Part shown: positions 15,891 to 24,607 of the stretch, piece by piece
Layout of the letters: each line of letters opens with the position of its first letter
How positions within the stretch are numbered: position 1 is the stretch's first letter
NCBI RefSeq assembly: GCF_037893185.1
Contig: NZ_CP140772.1
Span: 3,472,001 to 3,536,000 of the forward strand
DNA from: Chitinophaga sp. 180180018-3
GTDB taxonomy: Bacteria; Bacteroidota; Bacteroidia; Chitinophagales; Chitinophagaceae
Direction of reading: 5' to 3'
DNA: 64,000 bases
Program-made: the position numbers and the translations under genes
Notes under the pieces: generated by a model
Database searches by the model: none
Told to the model about the DNA's origin: nothing
Seen by the model: only the letters and a program-made list of their open reading frames with translations

Positions 15891-17672
15891 ATGGAAAGAC
15901 ACACGTATCAGACGGGAATTATCGGCAACTGCGCCTTCCTGGCGCATATCAACAAGAATACGAATATCGACTGGCTTTGCTGGCCCCGCATGGATAGCAG
16001 CTTTATCTTCGGCGGGTTGCTGGATCAGAAACGCGGCGGCACTTTCTCCATTTTGCCTGAGGAAAGTTATTCGTCCCACCAGTTCTACATGGAAAATACC
16101 AATATCCTGTGTACTGAAATTACCACTACGGCCGGGAGCTATCGCATCACCGATTTCGCGCCCCGCTTTATGCAATACGAGCGCTTCTTCAAGCCACTGA
16201 TGCTGATCCGCAAAATAGAACCCATGGAGGGGTCGCCCAGGATTAAAGTGAAATGCGAACCTGTATACGACTACGGCGCCCGTAAACTCAGGCCCAGAAG
16301 AGGCAGCAGCCATGTGGAATATGTTGGAGGCGATGAAAGCATCCGGCTGACCACCAACATCGCAGTGAGTTATATCATCGACGAGGAATATTTTGTGCTG
16401 AACGACACCAAGTACCTGATACTTACTTATGGGCATCCGCTGGAAGCCCCACTGGCTAGTACCGCCGAACGGTTTCTCCGGGAAACAGTCCAGTATTGGC
16501 GTACCTGGATCAAGCATTCCTCTATCGCCAATTATTTTCAACCCTACGTGATCCGGTCGGCCCTGGCGCTTAAAATACACCAGTTCGAAGATACCGGCGC
16601 TGTCATTGCCGCCAGCACCACCAGCTTACCCGAATTTCCCGGCAGTGGCCGCAATTGGGACTACCGCTACTGCTGGATGAGAGACTCCTATTATATTATT
16701 ACCGCGCTTAATCACATCGGGCATTTTGAAGAAATGGAGCGCTACTTCGGCTATATCACGGATATATCCTTTTCCGACGACCTCCGTTATCAGCCGCTTT
16801 ATGGAATTACCGGCGAGCGGATACTGACGGAAACCATACTGCCTCACCTCGACGGCTATATGAATAATACACCCGTTCGTATTGGAAACCAGGCCTATGA
16901 GCACATTCAAAACGATATATACGGACAGGTACTGATTTCCATGCTACCATTATATACTGATCACCGCTTCGTATTTTCAGAGCGGAAAGATTCCGGCAGG
17001 TGGCTGGATTTATTATTAAAGAAGATAGAAAGAACGATTGATGAGAAAGATGCGGGCATATGGGAATTCCGCAATATGGCTAACATCCATTGCTATACGA
17101 ATCTGTTCCAATGGGCAGGCTGTTCTGCTGCTGAGAAAATGGCACGCACTATTGGCAACGAAACGCTGCTGCAAAAGGCAATTGCGCTGAAAGAAAAAGC
17201 AGCCGCCCACATCGAAAGCTGTTACGATCCTGTACGGAGAGTATATACCAATGCAGCAGGTAGTCAACATCTCGATGCCAGTACCCTGCAGCTCATCATG
17301 ATGAACTACCTGGACCCGACTTCTGAAAAAGCGCGCGACCATCTCGCCGCCTTGGAAAGAGAGCTCAAAACTCCGGAGGGGCTCTTCTACCGCTATCTTC
17401 ATTCCGATGACTTCGGTAAGCCCAAGACCACTTTCCTGGTTTGCGCTTTTTGGTACGTAGAAGCACTTGCCTGTGTAGGCCGGCTGGACGAAGCCCAACA
17501 GGAATTCAACCGCCTGCTCCAATATTCCAATCACCTCCTCCTTTTCAGCGAAGACGTCGACGCTGAAAGCGGCGGCCAATGGGGCAACTTCCCCCAGGCG
17601 TACAGCCATGTAGGATTAATGAACGCTGCATATAGGATTGCGATGAAGCTGGATATGCCGATATTTTTGTAA
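15891..17672 (+). CDS. Glycoside hydrolase family 15 (glucoamylase/trehalase-like)
   Basis: 593 residues, no signal peptide, so cytoplasmic. The N-terminal domain begins QTGIIGNCAFLAHI and TNIDWLCWPRMDSSF, the usual start of bacterial GH15 proteins of the glucoamylase/trehalase group. The (alpha/alpha)6 catalytic domain has NWDYRYCWMRDSYY and, near the end, GQWGNFPQAYSHVGLMNAA. It hydrolyses alpha-glucosidic bonds to release glucose. The neighbouring trehalose synthesis gene and glucokinase suggest trehalose or a short alpha-glucan as substrate. The ATG at 15891 is chosen; an in-frame TTG at 15840 would add 17 residues coded from element R2's edge and is not convincing. Confidence 0.92.
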   Translation: MERHTYQTGIIGNCAFLAHINKNTNIDWLCWPRMDSSFIFGGLLDQKRGGTFSILPEESYSSHQFYMENTNILCTEITTTAGSYRITDFAPRFMQYERFFKPLMLIRKIEPMEGSPRIKVKCEPVYDYGARKLRPRRGSSHVEYVGGDESIRLTTNIAVSYIIDEEYFVLNDTKYLILTYGHPLEAPLASTAERFLRETVQYWRTWIKHSSIANYFQPYVIRSALALKIHQFEDTGAVIAASTTSLPEFPGSGRNWDYRYCWMRDSYYIITALNHIGHFEEMERYFGYITDISFSDDLRYQPLYGITGERILTETILPHLDGYMNNTPVRIGNQAYEHIQNDIYGQVLISMLPLYTDHRFVFSERKDSGRWLDLLLKKIERTIDEKDAGIWEFRNMANIHCYTNLFQWAGCSAAEKMARTIGNETLLQKAIALKEKAAAHIESCYDPVRRVYTNAAGSQHLDASTLQLIMMNYLDPTSEKARDHLAALERELKTPEGLFYRYLHSDDFGKPKTTFLVCAFWYVEALACVGRLDEAQQEFNRLLQYSNHLLLFSEDVDAESGGQWGNFPQAYSHVGLMNAAYRIAMKLDMPIFL

Positions 17673-17794
17673 TTACGAATTAAAAATTACGAATTACGAA
17701 TTATGAGCGAAGACCTAAGCGAGTAATATCATTTATTATTATTTGCTTAGGTCTTCGCTCATAATTCCTAATTCGTAATTTTTAATTCGTAATT
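17671..17794. repeat. Palindromic intergenic element R3
   Basis: Two 50-base arms (17671-17720 and 17745-17794) match at 49 of 50 positions around a 24-base AT-rich loop. The outer part is built from repeats of TTACGAATT; the inner part is ATGAGCGAAGACCTAAGC. It fills the whole convergent gap between the GH15 gene and otsAB, overlaps the GH15 stop codon, and encodes the last residues (RITN) and stop of otsAB. A very strong RNA hairpin in both directions; terminator function is likely, but the arm length is far beyond need. Confidence 0.9.
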
Positions 17795-19965
17795 CTATTC
17801 AGGGTTCTCAGCAAATGCCGCACTTCATGATAACTCCTCAGATAATACTGTGCGGCCGACACCTGACTGCCCACCTTAACTGTAATGGCTTTGTGCGGGA
17901 GCGCTTTAAAAATGTCTTCGTCGGTAACGTCATCTCCCATAGCCATTATAAAATCATATCTTTTGTGATTCATCCAGCTGAGGGCTGCTTTGCCTTTGTT
18001 AATCTCTATATTCTTTACCTCTATTACTTTATCACCGGGTAATGCCTGCAGACCTTTATCAACAGTATAATAACGGAGGGTGGTCATCAATTCATTGGCG
18101 CGTTGTTCTCCGAGGCCTGATTCTACGTTACGGTAATGCCACACGAGGGAGAAACTCTTTTCTTCGATAAAAGAACCTGGGGTACGGTCGGCGACCTGCT
18201 CTATGATGGGCTGGATTTCCTGTTTCCATTTATCGTTAAGTCCGGGTAACTGATACCACTCTCCTTCCCTGGTTTTCTGCCAGGCACCATGTTCCGCAAT
18301 AAGATCCAGCTTCATATGGCCAAACCACTCCCCCAATGTTTCATGCTTCCTGCCACTAATGATCACCAGGTCATTCCCCGGGATAGCGGCCAGTTCCCGC
18401 AGCAGCTGATAGAGATCCGGATCAGGTGAGGCCATGTCTATATCCGGCTGAAAACCAACCAGGGTGCCGTCGTAATCGAGAAATATAATGCGCTTCTTAG
18501 CATGGGAATATTGCTGCCGGATCAATACGGCGGTTTCCTGGTTCACGCGCCGGGCAAGCATGTTCTGTTGCATTTCATTCACTTCCTGCAACCGGGTCGT
18601 AAATAACTTCACCCAGTGATGGATATTGAATTTAGCGACGATGGAACGCATTTGTTTCATCCGTCGCTGTTGCTCTTTGAGCGGCATGTTCAGCGCATCC
18701 ACAATGGCTCTTGTAATAGCTCCTATATTGTTGGGATTTACGATGATCGCATCAATCAACTCTTTAGATGCACCAGCCATTTCACTGAGGATCAGTACGC
18801 CATCATTATTATTGCGGCTGGCTACATACTCTTTGCTGACGAGATTCATGCCGTCGCGCATAGGCGTAACAAGGCAAATATCGGCGAAGTTGTAGAGCGC
18901 AGACAGTGTTTCCAATGGAAATGAACGATAGAAATATTGAATCGGATGCCAGGTCAGCGTGCGGAAACGAGCGTTGATATTACCTACCTGTTTATCTATC
19001 TCATCTCTCAATTCCTTATACTGCGGCACGGTATCGCGGGATGGTACTACAATCATATATAATACCACCTTGCCTGCATATTCAGGATGCAGTTGCAGCA
19101 GCAGCTCAAACGCCTGCAGGCGTTGCAGTATGCCCTTGCTGTAGTCCAGCCGGTCGATCGACAGTACCATACGCTCCTGCTGGAAATTCTCTTTCAATGT
19201 TTGCATCTGGTGCAATACCCCCGAATCCTGGCCCATTGCGGCATACTTGTCGAAGTCGATGCCCATGGGGAATGTTTCCGCTACAATGGCGCGGTCGTTG
19301 TACGAAACTACATTCGCTGACGTGTTTGCCGGCAGCAGGCGGCTAACGGCGTCCAGGAAATGCCGGGTGTCATCGAACGTATGAAAACCCATCAGATCGG
19401 CGCCGAGCATGCCTTCCAGTATTTCTGTCCGCCACGGCAGAAGCCTGAATAACTCATAAGATGGAAATGGAATATGCAGGAAAAAACCGATGGAGATCTC
19501 CGGCATTTCTGCACGGATCATCCCCGGTAACACGAGTAGCTGATAGTCGTGTATCCAGATTGTATCGCCGGGCTCCGCTACTTTCATAATAATATCCCGG
19601 AATTTTTTATTTACCTGATAATAGGCGTCCCAATACACCTGGTCATAGTGGGCATAAACGGCCATATAGTGGAAAACAGGCCACAGTGTTTCGTTGGAAA
19701 AGCCCTCATAAAAATTGTTGATCTCCTCCTGAGTCAGGAAAACCGGCATCAGGTTCATTTTACGCAGTACCTTAGCCACTTTCTCCTGTTCTTTCTGCTC
19801 TGTGACTTCTTGTCCCGGCCAGCCTATCCATATATTATTACCTTCCTTATAGATAGATCCGAGGCCGGTTGCCAGCCCTCCTTCACTGGGTATCAGTGTG
19901 TAATCTCCGTCGGTTTCCGTCATCTTAACCGGTAGTCTGTTCGATACAATAATGGTCTTTCGCAT
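17782..19965 (-). CDS. Bifunctional trehalose-6-phosphate synthase/phosphatase (OtsA-OtsB fusion)
   Basis: 727 residues. Residues 1-~465 form a GT20 synthase: TIIVSNRLPVK, FLHIPFPSYELFRLLPWR, GFHTFDDTRHFL and SIDRLDYSKGI. Residues ~490-727 form a HAD phosphatase: IFLDYDGTLVGF, VIISGRKHETL and MGDDVTDEDIF. It makes trehalose-6-phosphate from UDP-glucose and glucose-6-phosphate and then trehalose, a stress protectant. The ATG at 19965 (MRKTIIVSNRLP) is preferred to one 11 codons upstream, because OtsA proteins begin right at this strand. With glucokinase and the GH15 enzyme next door it makes a trehalose/glucose module. The C-terminal RITN and stop lie in palindrome R3. Confidence 0.94.
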   Translation of the reverse strand: MRKTIIVSNRLPVKMTETDGDYTLIPSEGGLATGLGSIYKEGNNIWIGWPGQEVTEQKEQEKVAKVLRKMNLMPVFLTQEEINNFYEGFSNETLWPVFHYMAVYAHYDQVYWDAYYQVNKKFRDIIMKVAEPGDTIWIHDYQLLVLPGMIRAEMPEISIGFFLHIPFPSYELFRLLPWRTEILEGMLGADLMGFHTFDDTRHFLDAVSRLLPANTSANVVSYNDRAIVAETFPMGIDFDKYAAMGQDSGVLHQMQTLKENFQQERMVLSIDRLDYSKGILQRLQAFELLLQLHPEYAGKVVLYMIVVPSRDTVPQYKELRDEIDKQVGNINARFRTLTWHPIQYFYRSFPLETLSALYNFADICLVTPMRDGMNLVSKEYVASRNNNDGVLILSEMAGASKELIDAIIVNPNNIGAITRAIVDALNMPLKEQQRRMKQMRSIVAKFNIHHWVKLFTTRLQEVNEMQQNMLARRVNQETAVLIRQQYSHAKKRIIFLDYDGTLVGFQPDIDMASPDPDLYQLLRELAAIPGNDLVIISGRKHETLGEWFGHMKLDLIAEHGAWQKTREGEWYQLPGLNDKWKQEIQPIIEQVADRTPGSFIEEKSFSLVWHYRNVESGLGEQRANELMTTLRYYTVDKGLQALPGDKVIEVKNIEINKGKAALSWMNHKRYDFIMAMGDDVTDEDIFKALPHKAITVKVGSQVSAAQYYLRSYHEVRHLLRTLNRITN

Positions 19966-20170
19966 AGTCAGTTTATATAATCTATTATCTAAATACATTC
20001 ATCCGGACTGATGCTATGGAACAAAAAATGAACCCAAACGAAAGAATTAAGAATAGAGGATACAGAATCATAGTGTCGGAGGAACTACAGCACTAAGTTT
20101 TCCAACAGTCGGCATCATTGTTTTGGGTGAAGGCGTGGTTGTTACATTACAGATTTTCATCCCCCAAATA

Positions 20171-20205
20171 AAGCAGCATGCTGCCACCCAGGCAACATGC
20201 TGCTT
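20171..20205 (-). terminator. Intrinsic terminator after the alginate-lyase-like gene
   Basis: The 15-base arms AAGCAGCATGCTGCC and GGCAACATGCTGCTT pair with one mismatch. Read on the minus strand the stem is followed by a short T-rich stretch (TTATTTGG). It begins 15 bases past the stop codon at 20221. Confidence 0.7.
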
Positions 20206-20220
20206 CGGTATACTATCTCA

Positions 20221-21675
20221 TTAGTAGGTATTAGTGACGATAATAGAATTAGTCATGTCATTAAAAGTACCAACCAGGCAAGGTGTACTTGCAGACACTG
20301 TATAATTCTTTCCCCCTGCAGTTGAATCAGCAAAATTACTGTTATACAAAATTGCGAGGCGCCCGGCAGGTGTCTTAACACTGGATAGATCATTCGGTTT
20401 TATACCTATTGTTGGGAATACCCCGGTGGGATATCCGCCGATAGCCAATGCAACCATATAACCACCGTATTGGCAATTCTGGTAAACCTGGACCCTTAAG
20501 GTGTCTGGCGTCGTTACGGTATTTGGAGTATTCAGCAAACTCACATACCGGGTAAAATTCTTAAAACGGCCAGCGTTGGAAGCATCCAACATTTTTATGT
20601 AAGGGTACAATTGATTCGGATATGGTTTAAGCCATACGTCCAGTGCATACACACCTCCGGTAGGGTTATAGCGCGCCAGCCTTGTGGTACGCTCACTTGT
20701 AAACATAGAGTTCGCAAAGTCCATATGATAAAGCCCGCAGAGAAACGTTTCCCAAAAGCTAATGGCATTTCCCAACTTTAAGCCGATCTTGTTGGTTTTA
20801 TCCCTGAGCGTATTTCCGGCAGTGTTCCCTTCCATGGAATATACCGCTCTCAAAGTAAATGCAACATATTGCAGCCCATATTGCAGGTAAATTACTGCAT
20901 CGCGATCTACAAAATCGGTGGTCTTACCACCGGACAGGAGATAGTTGTCTAAAAAAGTGCTATAAGACGACTTTGCTGTTGAGAGCAACGAATTGTCGCT
21001 CAGAATATAAGCGGAATAGAACAGAAAACAAATACGAATTGCTTCCCAGTTATTTACCTGATTAACGGTATTTCCATCCTGTAATGTCATATTATAGGCG
21101 CCCACCGTAGCCCTCCTCAGTATCCAGCCGTCAACGGTATCCCGGTCCGTTTGCCTGAAAGAGCTACGTACTACTGAATAAGCTTCATAGAATGGTAGAA
21201 ACCCTGTTTCTGTTGGTCTGTGCCACGATTGTACATTCACTTTAGCCCAGGCTTTTAGTATTTGCGCTGCCTTGTCCAGGTATGGTTGCCTGGCTACTGA
21301 ATCATCAGTTGCTTCTGACTTAAATGCCAGGGCCATCAGCCTGTTACCATCGGCCCCTGCAGCTGCGGCAGCTCCGGAAACACTGTAGATCGATGAGTAT
21401 CCGGTAGGCGTATACGACAAAGCGGCATTTGAAGCTGTATCATACAAGTTCTGTACACCATTATTGGCAGCCACATCTGCCTTGAACTGGCTATGTCCCT
21501 GCTGGTCGAACAACAGGTTCGTCGAAAATGGTAAAGGAGCTGTAACAGTGCTGGCAAGTGACAGATCTCCACGTTTGCTAATTTTCTCCAATTCATTTTG
21601 GCGGCAGGAAATGGCCAGCAGCATTACACCAGCGACCCAGGATAGCCTTGTTGTAGATTTCAAAACGGACATCAT
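20221..21675 (-). CDS. Secreted lipoprotein, alginate-lyase-like alpha/alpha-toroid fold
   Basis: 484 residues with a lipoprotein signal peptide (WVAGVMLLAISCRQNE; lipobox Cys near 24), so probably outer-membrane anchored. The middle is helical and has features of PL5-type alginate lyases: LKAWAKVNVQSWHR, NQVNNWEAIRI, TDFVDRDAVIYLQYGLQY. In that family Asn/His/Arg/Tyr in such motifs act in beta-elimination of uronic-acid polymers. The canonical NNH is NNW here, so activity is uncertain. A Ser/Thr-rich C-terminal part follows. It stands alone, with its own terminator and no SusC/SusD pair nearby. Confidence 0.7.
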   Translation of the reverse strand: MMSVLKSTTRLSWVAGVMLLAISCRQNELEKISKRGDLSLASTVTAPLPFSTNLLFDQQGHSQFKADVAANNGVQNLYDTASNAALSYTPTGYSSIYSVSGAAAAAGADGNRLMALAFKSEATDDSVARQPYLDKAAQILKAWAKVNVQSWHRPTETGFLPFYEAYSVVRSSFRQTDRDTVDGWILRRATVGAYNMTLQDGNTVNQVNNWEAIRICFLFYSAYILSDNSLLSTAKSSYSTFLDNYLLSGGKTTDFVDRDAVIYLQYGLQYVAFTLRAVYSMEGNTAGNTLRDKTNKIGLKLGNAISFWETFLCGLYHMDFANSMFTSERTTRLARYNPTGGVYALDVWLKPYPNQLYPYIKMLDASNAGRFKNFTRYVSLLNTPNTVTTPDTLRVQVYQNCQYGGYMVALAIGGYPTGVFPTIGIKPNDLSSVKTPAGRLAILYNSNFADSTAGGKNYTVSASTPCLVGTFNDMTNSIIVTNTY

Positions 21676-21949
21676 ATTAGTAGTGTTTAGTTAACAAATC
21701 ATTCTAAATAAAAACAGCTGCAATACAAGGTCTTCTTCACCTTCCGGCAATTGCTACCAGGTGCTTGTCCTTCAATTGCGGAACTTTCCGGTGCTAACAT
21801 AACAGATAGTATTGCTTATACTATATAAGACACCAAATAAAGCTAACAGGTGCAGTGCCTGGGGATTTTTTTTCAACGCCTTATTTCAGCCAGCAATCAG
21901 ATGGCCGGCAAAGCGCAATATTCAGCTGGCGAGGCTATTTGTGTGGGGC

Positions 21950-22591
21950 TTATTTGTCACCAGGGGCATCGCGTTGTTGCTTAATTTCATATTTTCTATT
22001 CCTGACTCTCCTCGTCACTTTATCCACATCTCCGCAGGTGCTCATACTGCACCATTTGCGGGAACCATTGCGGCTATTATCCAGGAAAAGCCAGCCACAG
22101 GACGGACATTCCTTAATGGCCGCCTGCCTGCCGGAGGTATAAAGCTCCACGGCCGATTTCACCAGCCACCAATACACCTGTTCCAAAGCGGGTGCATTGA
22201 AAATGAGTTTACCATTCCCTTCCTGCCAGGTCATTTCCAGGTTCGCGAATGCTTCGCTGAGGTAGTTGTTAAATTGCAGCAGATCTGTTGCCGCCGGTTT
22301 CCTGCCGCCTGCCATCGCCACAAATAGCTGATGCAACAATTCCCTTAAACGGATACTTTTCTCAAAAACCATGGCCGCTTTCTGCGGATAATCTTTTCCC
22401 AGTCTTTCGAGCGTATGGAGAATTTTGGGAGATAGCGTCCCGGCATGTTGATACCATTTCAACAAGCCTGCATAGCTATCAAGATAATCAACGGACTCTT
22501 TTTTCTTCCGGTTGTCGATGGTGTTGATAAAATCAAGACACAATACTCCGCCGTCCAAACGGAGCTGATCAATGGATTTCCGGGTAGCCAT
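21950..22591 (-). CDS. ABATE/CGNR zinc-finger transcriptional regulator
   Basis: 213 residues. The N-terminal ABATE domain shows LRLDGGVLCLDFINTIDNR, and residues ~159-195 form the CGNR zinc finger: CPSCGWLFLDNS, then RKWCSMSTCGDV. The family consensus CGNR itself is CGDV here. These are predicted one-component regulators, with ABATE as the ligand-sensing part and the zinc finger binding DNA. Its own promoter sits inside a perfect 64-base palindrome directly upstream (22618-22681), which suggests autoregulation. No obvious target gene is adjacent apart from itself. Confidence 0.9.
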   Translation of the reverse strand: MATRKSIDQLRLDGGVLCLDFINTIDNRKKKESVDYLDSYAGLLKWYQHAGTLSPKILHTLERLGKDYPQKAAMVFEKSIRLRELLHQLFVAMAGGRKPAATDLLQFNNYLSEAFANLEMTWQEGNGKLIFNAPALEQVYWWLVKSAVELYTSGRQAAIKECPSCGWLFLDNSRNGSRKWCSMSTCGDVDKVTRRVRNRKYEIKQQRDAPGDK

Positions 22592-22616
22592 TTCAGGATG
22601 ATTTTATTGGATAAAA

Positions 22617-22647
22617 CAAAGGTAGCAGAAATTATTAACCAGTAAAA
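22617..22647 (-). promoter_or_regulatory. Bacteroidota promoter of the CGNR regulator gene
   Basis: On the minus strand TTTT (22644-22647), a 19-base spacer and TACCTTTG (22617-22624), which fits the -33/-7 pattern TTTG-N19-TAnnTTTG with one change. The transcription start would be near 22611, about 20 bases before the ATG at 22591. Confidence 0.7.
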
Positions 22648-22681
22648 TTAGTTTTACTGGTTAATAATTTCTGCTACCTTT
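22618..22681. repeat. Perfect 30-base inverted repeat over the CGNR promoter
   Basis: Arms 22618-22647 and 22652-22681 are exact complements with a 4-base spacer (TTAG). It begins AAAGGTAGCAG and is AT-rich inside. It covers the entire promoter of the regulator gene, so it could be an operator for a dimeric or tetrameric regulator, or a small palindromic element that brought its own promoter. It is unrelated in sequence to elements R1-R5. Confidence 0.9.
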
Positions 22682-22867
22682 CAGGGCCAATTACCTTATT
22701 AAGGAAATACTTTAATAATATTAATATAGGAAGATGTAAATCAATTTATTACCACCATAAAAAGAGCGTCAAAAAAGCTGTTTCCAAAGTAATTCTGATA
22801 CAATTTTACCATTGATCTTTTCATCAGCTCTCCCAATTTACCAGCTATCTGCCTACAAATACATTAT

Positions 22868-24499
22868 TTACTTAACATATACTTCTATAATACCATTTGT
22901 GGGTCTTCTGGGAGCCAGGAAACTATCGATCTTATGATAATTTTCTTCCAGATCTTTTCTTAAAGCAAACGGGAAAAAGTTATTCAGGGTTGGGACATAC
23001 TCATACAATACCAGGTCATAATGATGGTCCTTTACTTTCGATTTGAAGGTAGTCAGCTGGCGGTTAAACATGCCCACACCGAAGTGATACCACAAAGGGT
23101 AATCGGGCCCGGTTTCTTCTTTATAGGGCATCGCTGCTGCAAGCGGTGTCAGCTCTGTCATATTCAGTACTTTGATATCTCCCTTCTTCTCTTTTACCAC
23201 CGGCAAAGCCATGATGCGTTCCATTCCTTTTACAGTAGATTCGGGCATGTATATTTTGCGGAAAGGTTTCAGGTCGGAAAATACCCACGACGACATAGGC
23301 ACATCTGTAGTGTCGAGGTTGAGCATATAGTTGCGCCGGTTTACCACATTCTCACGCTCCCCGCTTTGCGTAGCTGCCATTTCCTGCGCAGGGAACAACC
23401 GGTCTGCAAACCTGCCTACATATTTCCACCAGGTGCCCGACCACCAGAAAAGGATCAGCAAAGTGCCTCCCAGCAGGGTACTGAATTGTTCTGTTTTAAT
23501 TTGAAGAGATGCACACAAGCTACTGGCAATGAATGCAAATGCAAAACTGTGGAAGAAGATGTTGTTATCGGGCGGTGTATAACTGGTTACCTGGAAAATA
23601 GCAGCCTCTCCCAAAATGCCCAGTGTCAGCATTACGAACAGCACCTGCCTGCGGTTCTGCAACCAGGCCCCCCATTGTTTGATCTGAGTGGCCATGCAGA
23701 GTATCACCAGCACCACGTATCCTTTAATCCAGTTTGAACTGCCCAGTATTTCATCTGTAAAATCGTTTATGGCTAACCGTGAGCTATGCGGCGGCTGACC
23801 ATGATTGAACCAATACGCAAATCCTGGCATCAGTGGCACAATGAATATCACAGCAATGATAAAAAACAGACCTATGAAAGCCAGGAGATCCAGCCAGCGC
23901 CGGGTTTGCCAGCAATTGTAGGCAGTAAAGGCCAGGCAAAGCATCAGCGCCATACCACCTCCATCCTGTTTTGTAAAAACAGACAGGAAGATGAAAAGTG
24001 CAGACGCAGCCATCCAGGCGTACTTACGTACACGGCTATCTGAAAAAAATGATTTCAGCAGGAAAGCGATACCCACCAGCTCGTATACAATCACCGTTTG
24101 GTTATACCAGGGCCAGAAGTTGAAGAAGGAATATGAGAGTACAAATACTAACACCGACAGCATCCGCACGCCTGGCGTTACATCCAGGCTACGCAGAATA
24201 GAGCGGAAAGCCAAACCACCTATAATATTAATGAATGCCTGTGCCTTCACCAACGTAATCAGCGCGGGACCAAACAGCTTAAAGAAAATGGCCGGTACAA
24301 TCCAGAAGCCATATCCCAGCGGCGAACCGAAATCTTTAAAGGGTACTTGTCCGGATGAAATCCTGTATGCACCTTCCCATGAAAGAAAAATATTTACACG
24401 ATAAGGGTATGTCACGAATAAAGGCACCAGGGCAAGAGCAACAATAATCAGTATTTCGATGGCGGCCAGACTGCGGCCTTTGGTAGTATTTACCGGCAT
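22868..24499 (-). CDS. GT-C membrane glycosyltransferase-like protein
   Basis: 543 residues with about 10-12 membrane segments and a soluble C-terminal part of about 140 residues. The first periplasmic loop contains SWEGAYRISSGQVPFKDFG, where an acidic residue lies in the position of the catalytic Asp/Glu of GT-C enzymes that use polyprenyl-phosphate sugars, such as the GT39/GT83 type. No precise family can be named. It diverges from the predicted polyprenyl-phosphoryl-pentose pathway genes (24608-28191), which would make a fitting donor, so it may be a pentosyltransferase acting on an envelope glycan. A -7 element TACATTTG lies upstream. Confidence 0.7.
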   Translation of the reverse strand: MPVNTTKGRSLAAIEILIIVALALVPLFVTYPYRVNIFLSWEGAYRISSGQVPFKDFGSPLGYGFWIVPAIFFKLFGPALITLVKAQAFINIIGGLAFRSILRSLDVTPGVRMLSVLVFVLSYSFFNFWPWYNQTVIVYELVGIAFLLKSFFSDSRVRKYAWMAASALFIFLSVFTKQDGGGMALMLCLAFTAYNCWQTRRWLDLLAFIGLFFIIAVIFIVPLMPGFAYWFNHGQPPHSSRLAINDFTDEILGSSNWIKGYVVLVILCMATQIKQWGAWLQNRRQVLFVMLTLGILGEAAIFQVTSYTPPDNNIFFHSFAFAFIASSLCASLQIKTEQFSTLLGGTLLILFWWSGTWWKYVGRFADRLFPAQEMAATQSGERENVVNRRNYMLNLDTTDVPMSSWVFSDLKPFRKIYMPESTVKGMERIMALPVVKEKKGDIKVLNMTELTPLAAAMPYKEETGPDYPLWYHFGVGMFNRQLTTFKSKVKDHHYDLVLYEYVPTLNNFFPFALRKDLEENYHKIDSFLAPRRPTNGIIEVYVK

Positions 24500-24551
24500 A
24501 TAGATTGGGATTCGCTATAATTTAGTAATGATTGTGTTACACGAGTGGCAG

Positions 24552-24559
24552 CAAATGTA
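24552..24559 (-). promoter_or_regulatory. Putative -7 promoter element of the GT-C gene
   Basis: TACATTTG on the minus strand matches TAnnTTTG. The expected start is about 45 bases before the ATG at 24499. No clear -33 TTTG is seen at the right distance, so confidence is moderate. Confidence 0.45.
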
Positions 24560-24607
24560 TAGAATTAATTGTAATTTGGCACCGTTAAACATCATCTTTA
24601 GATCCCC

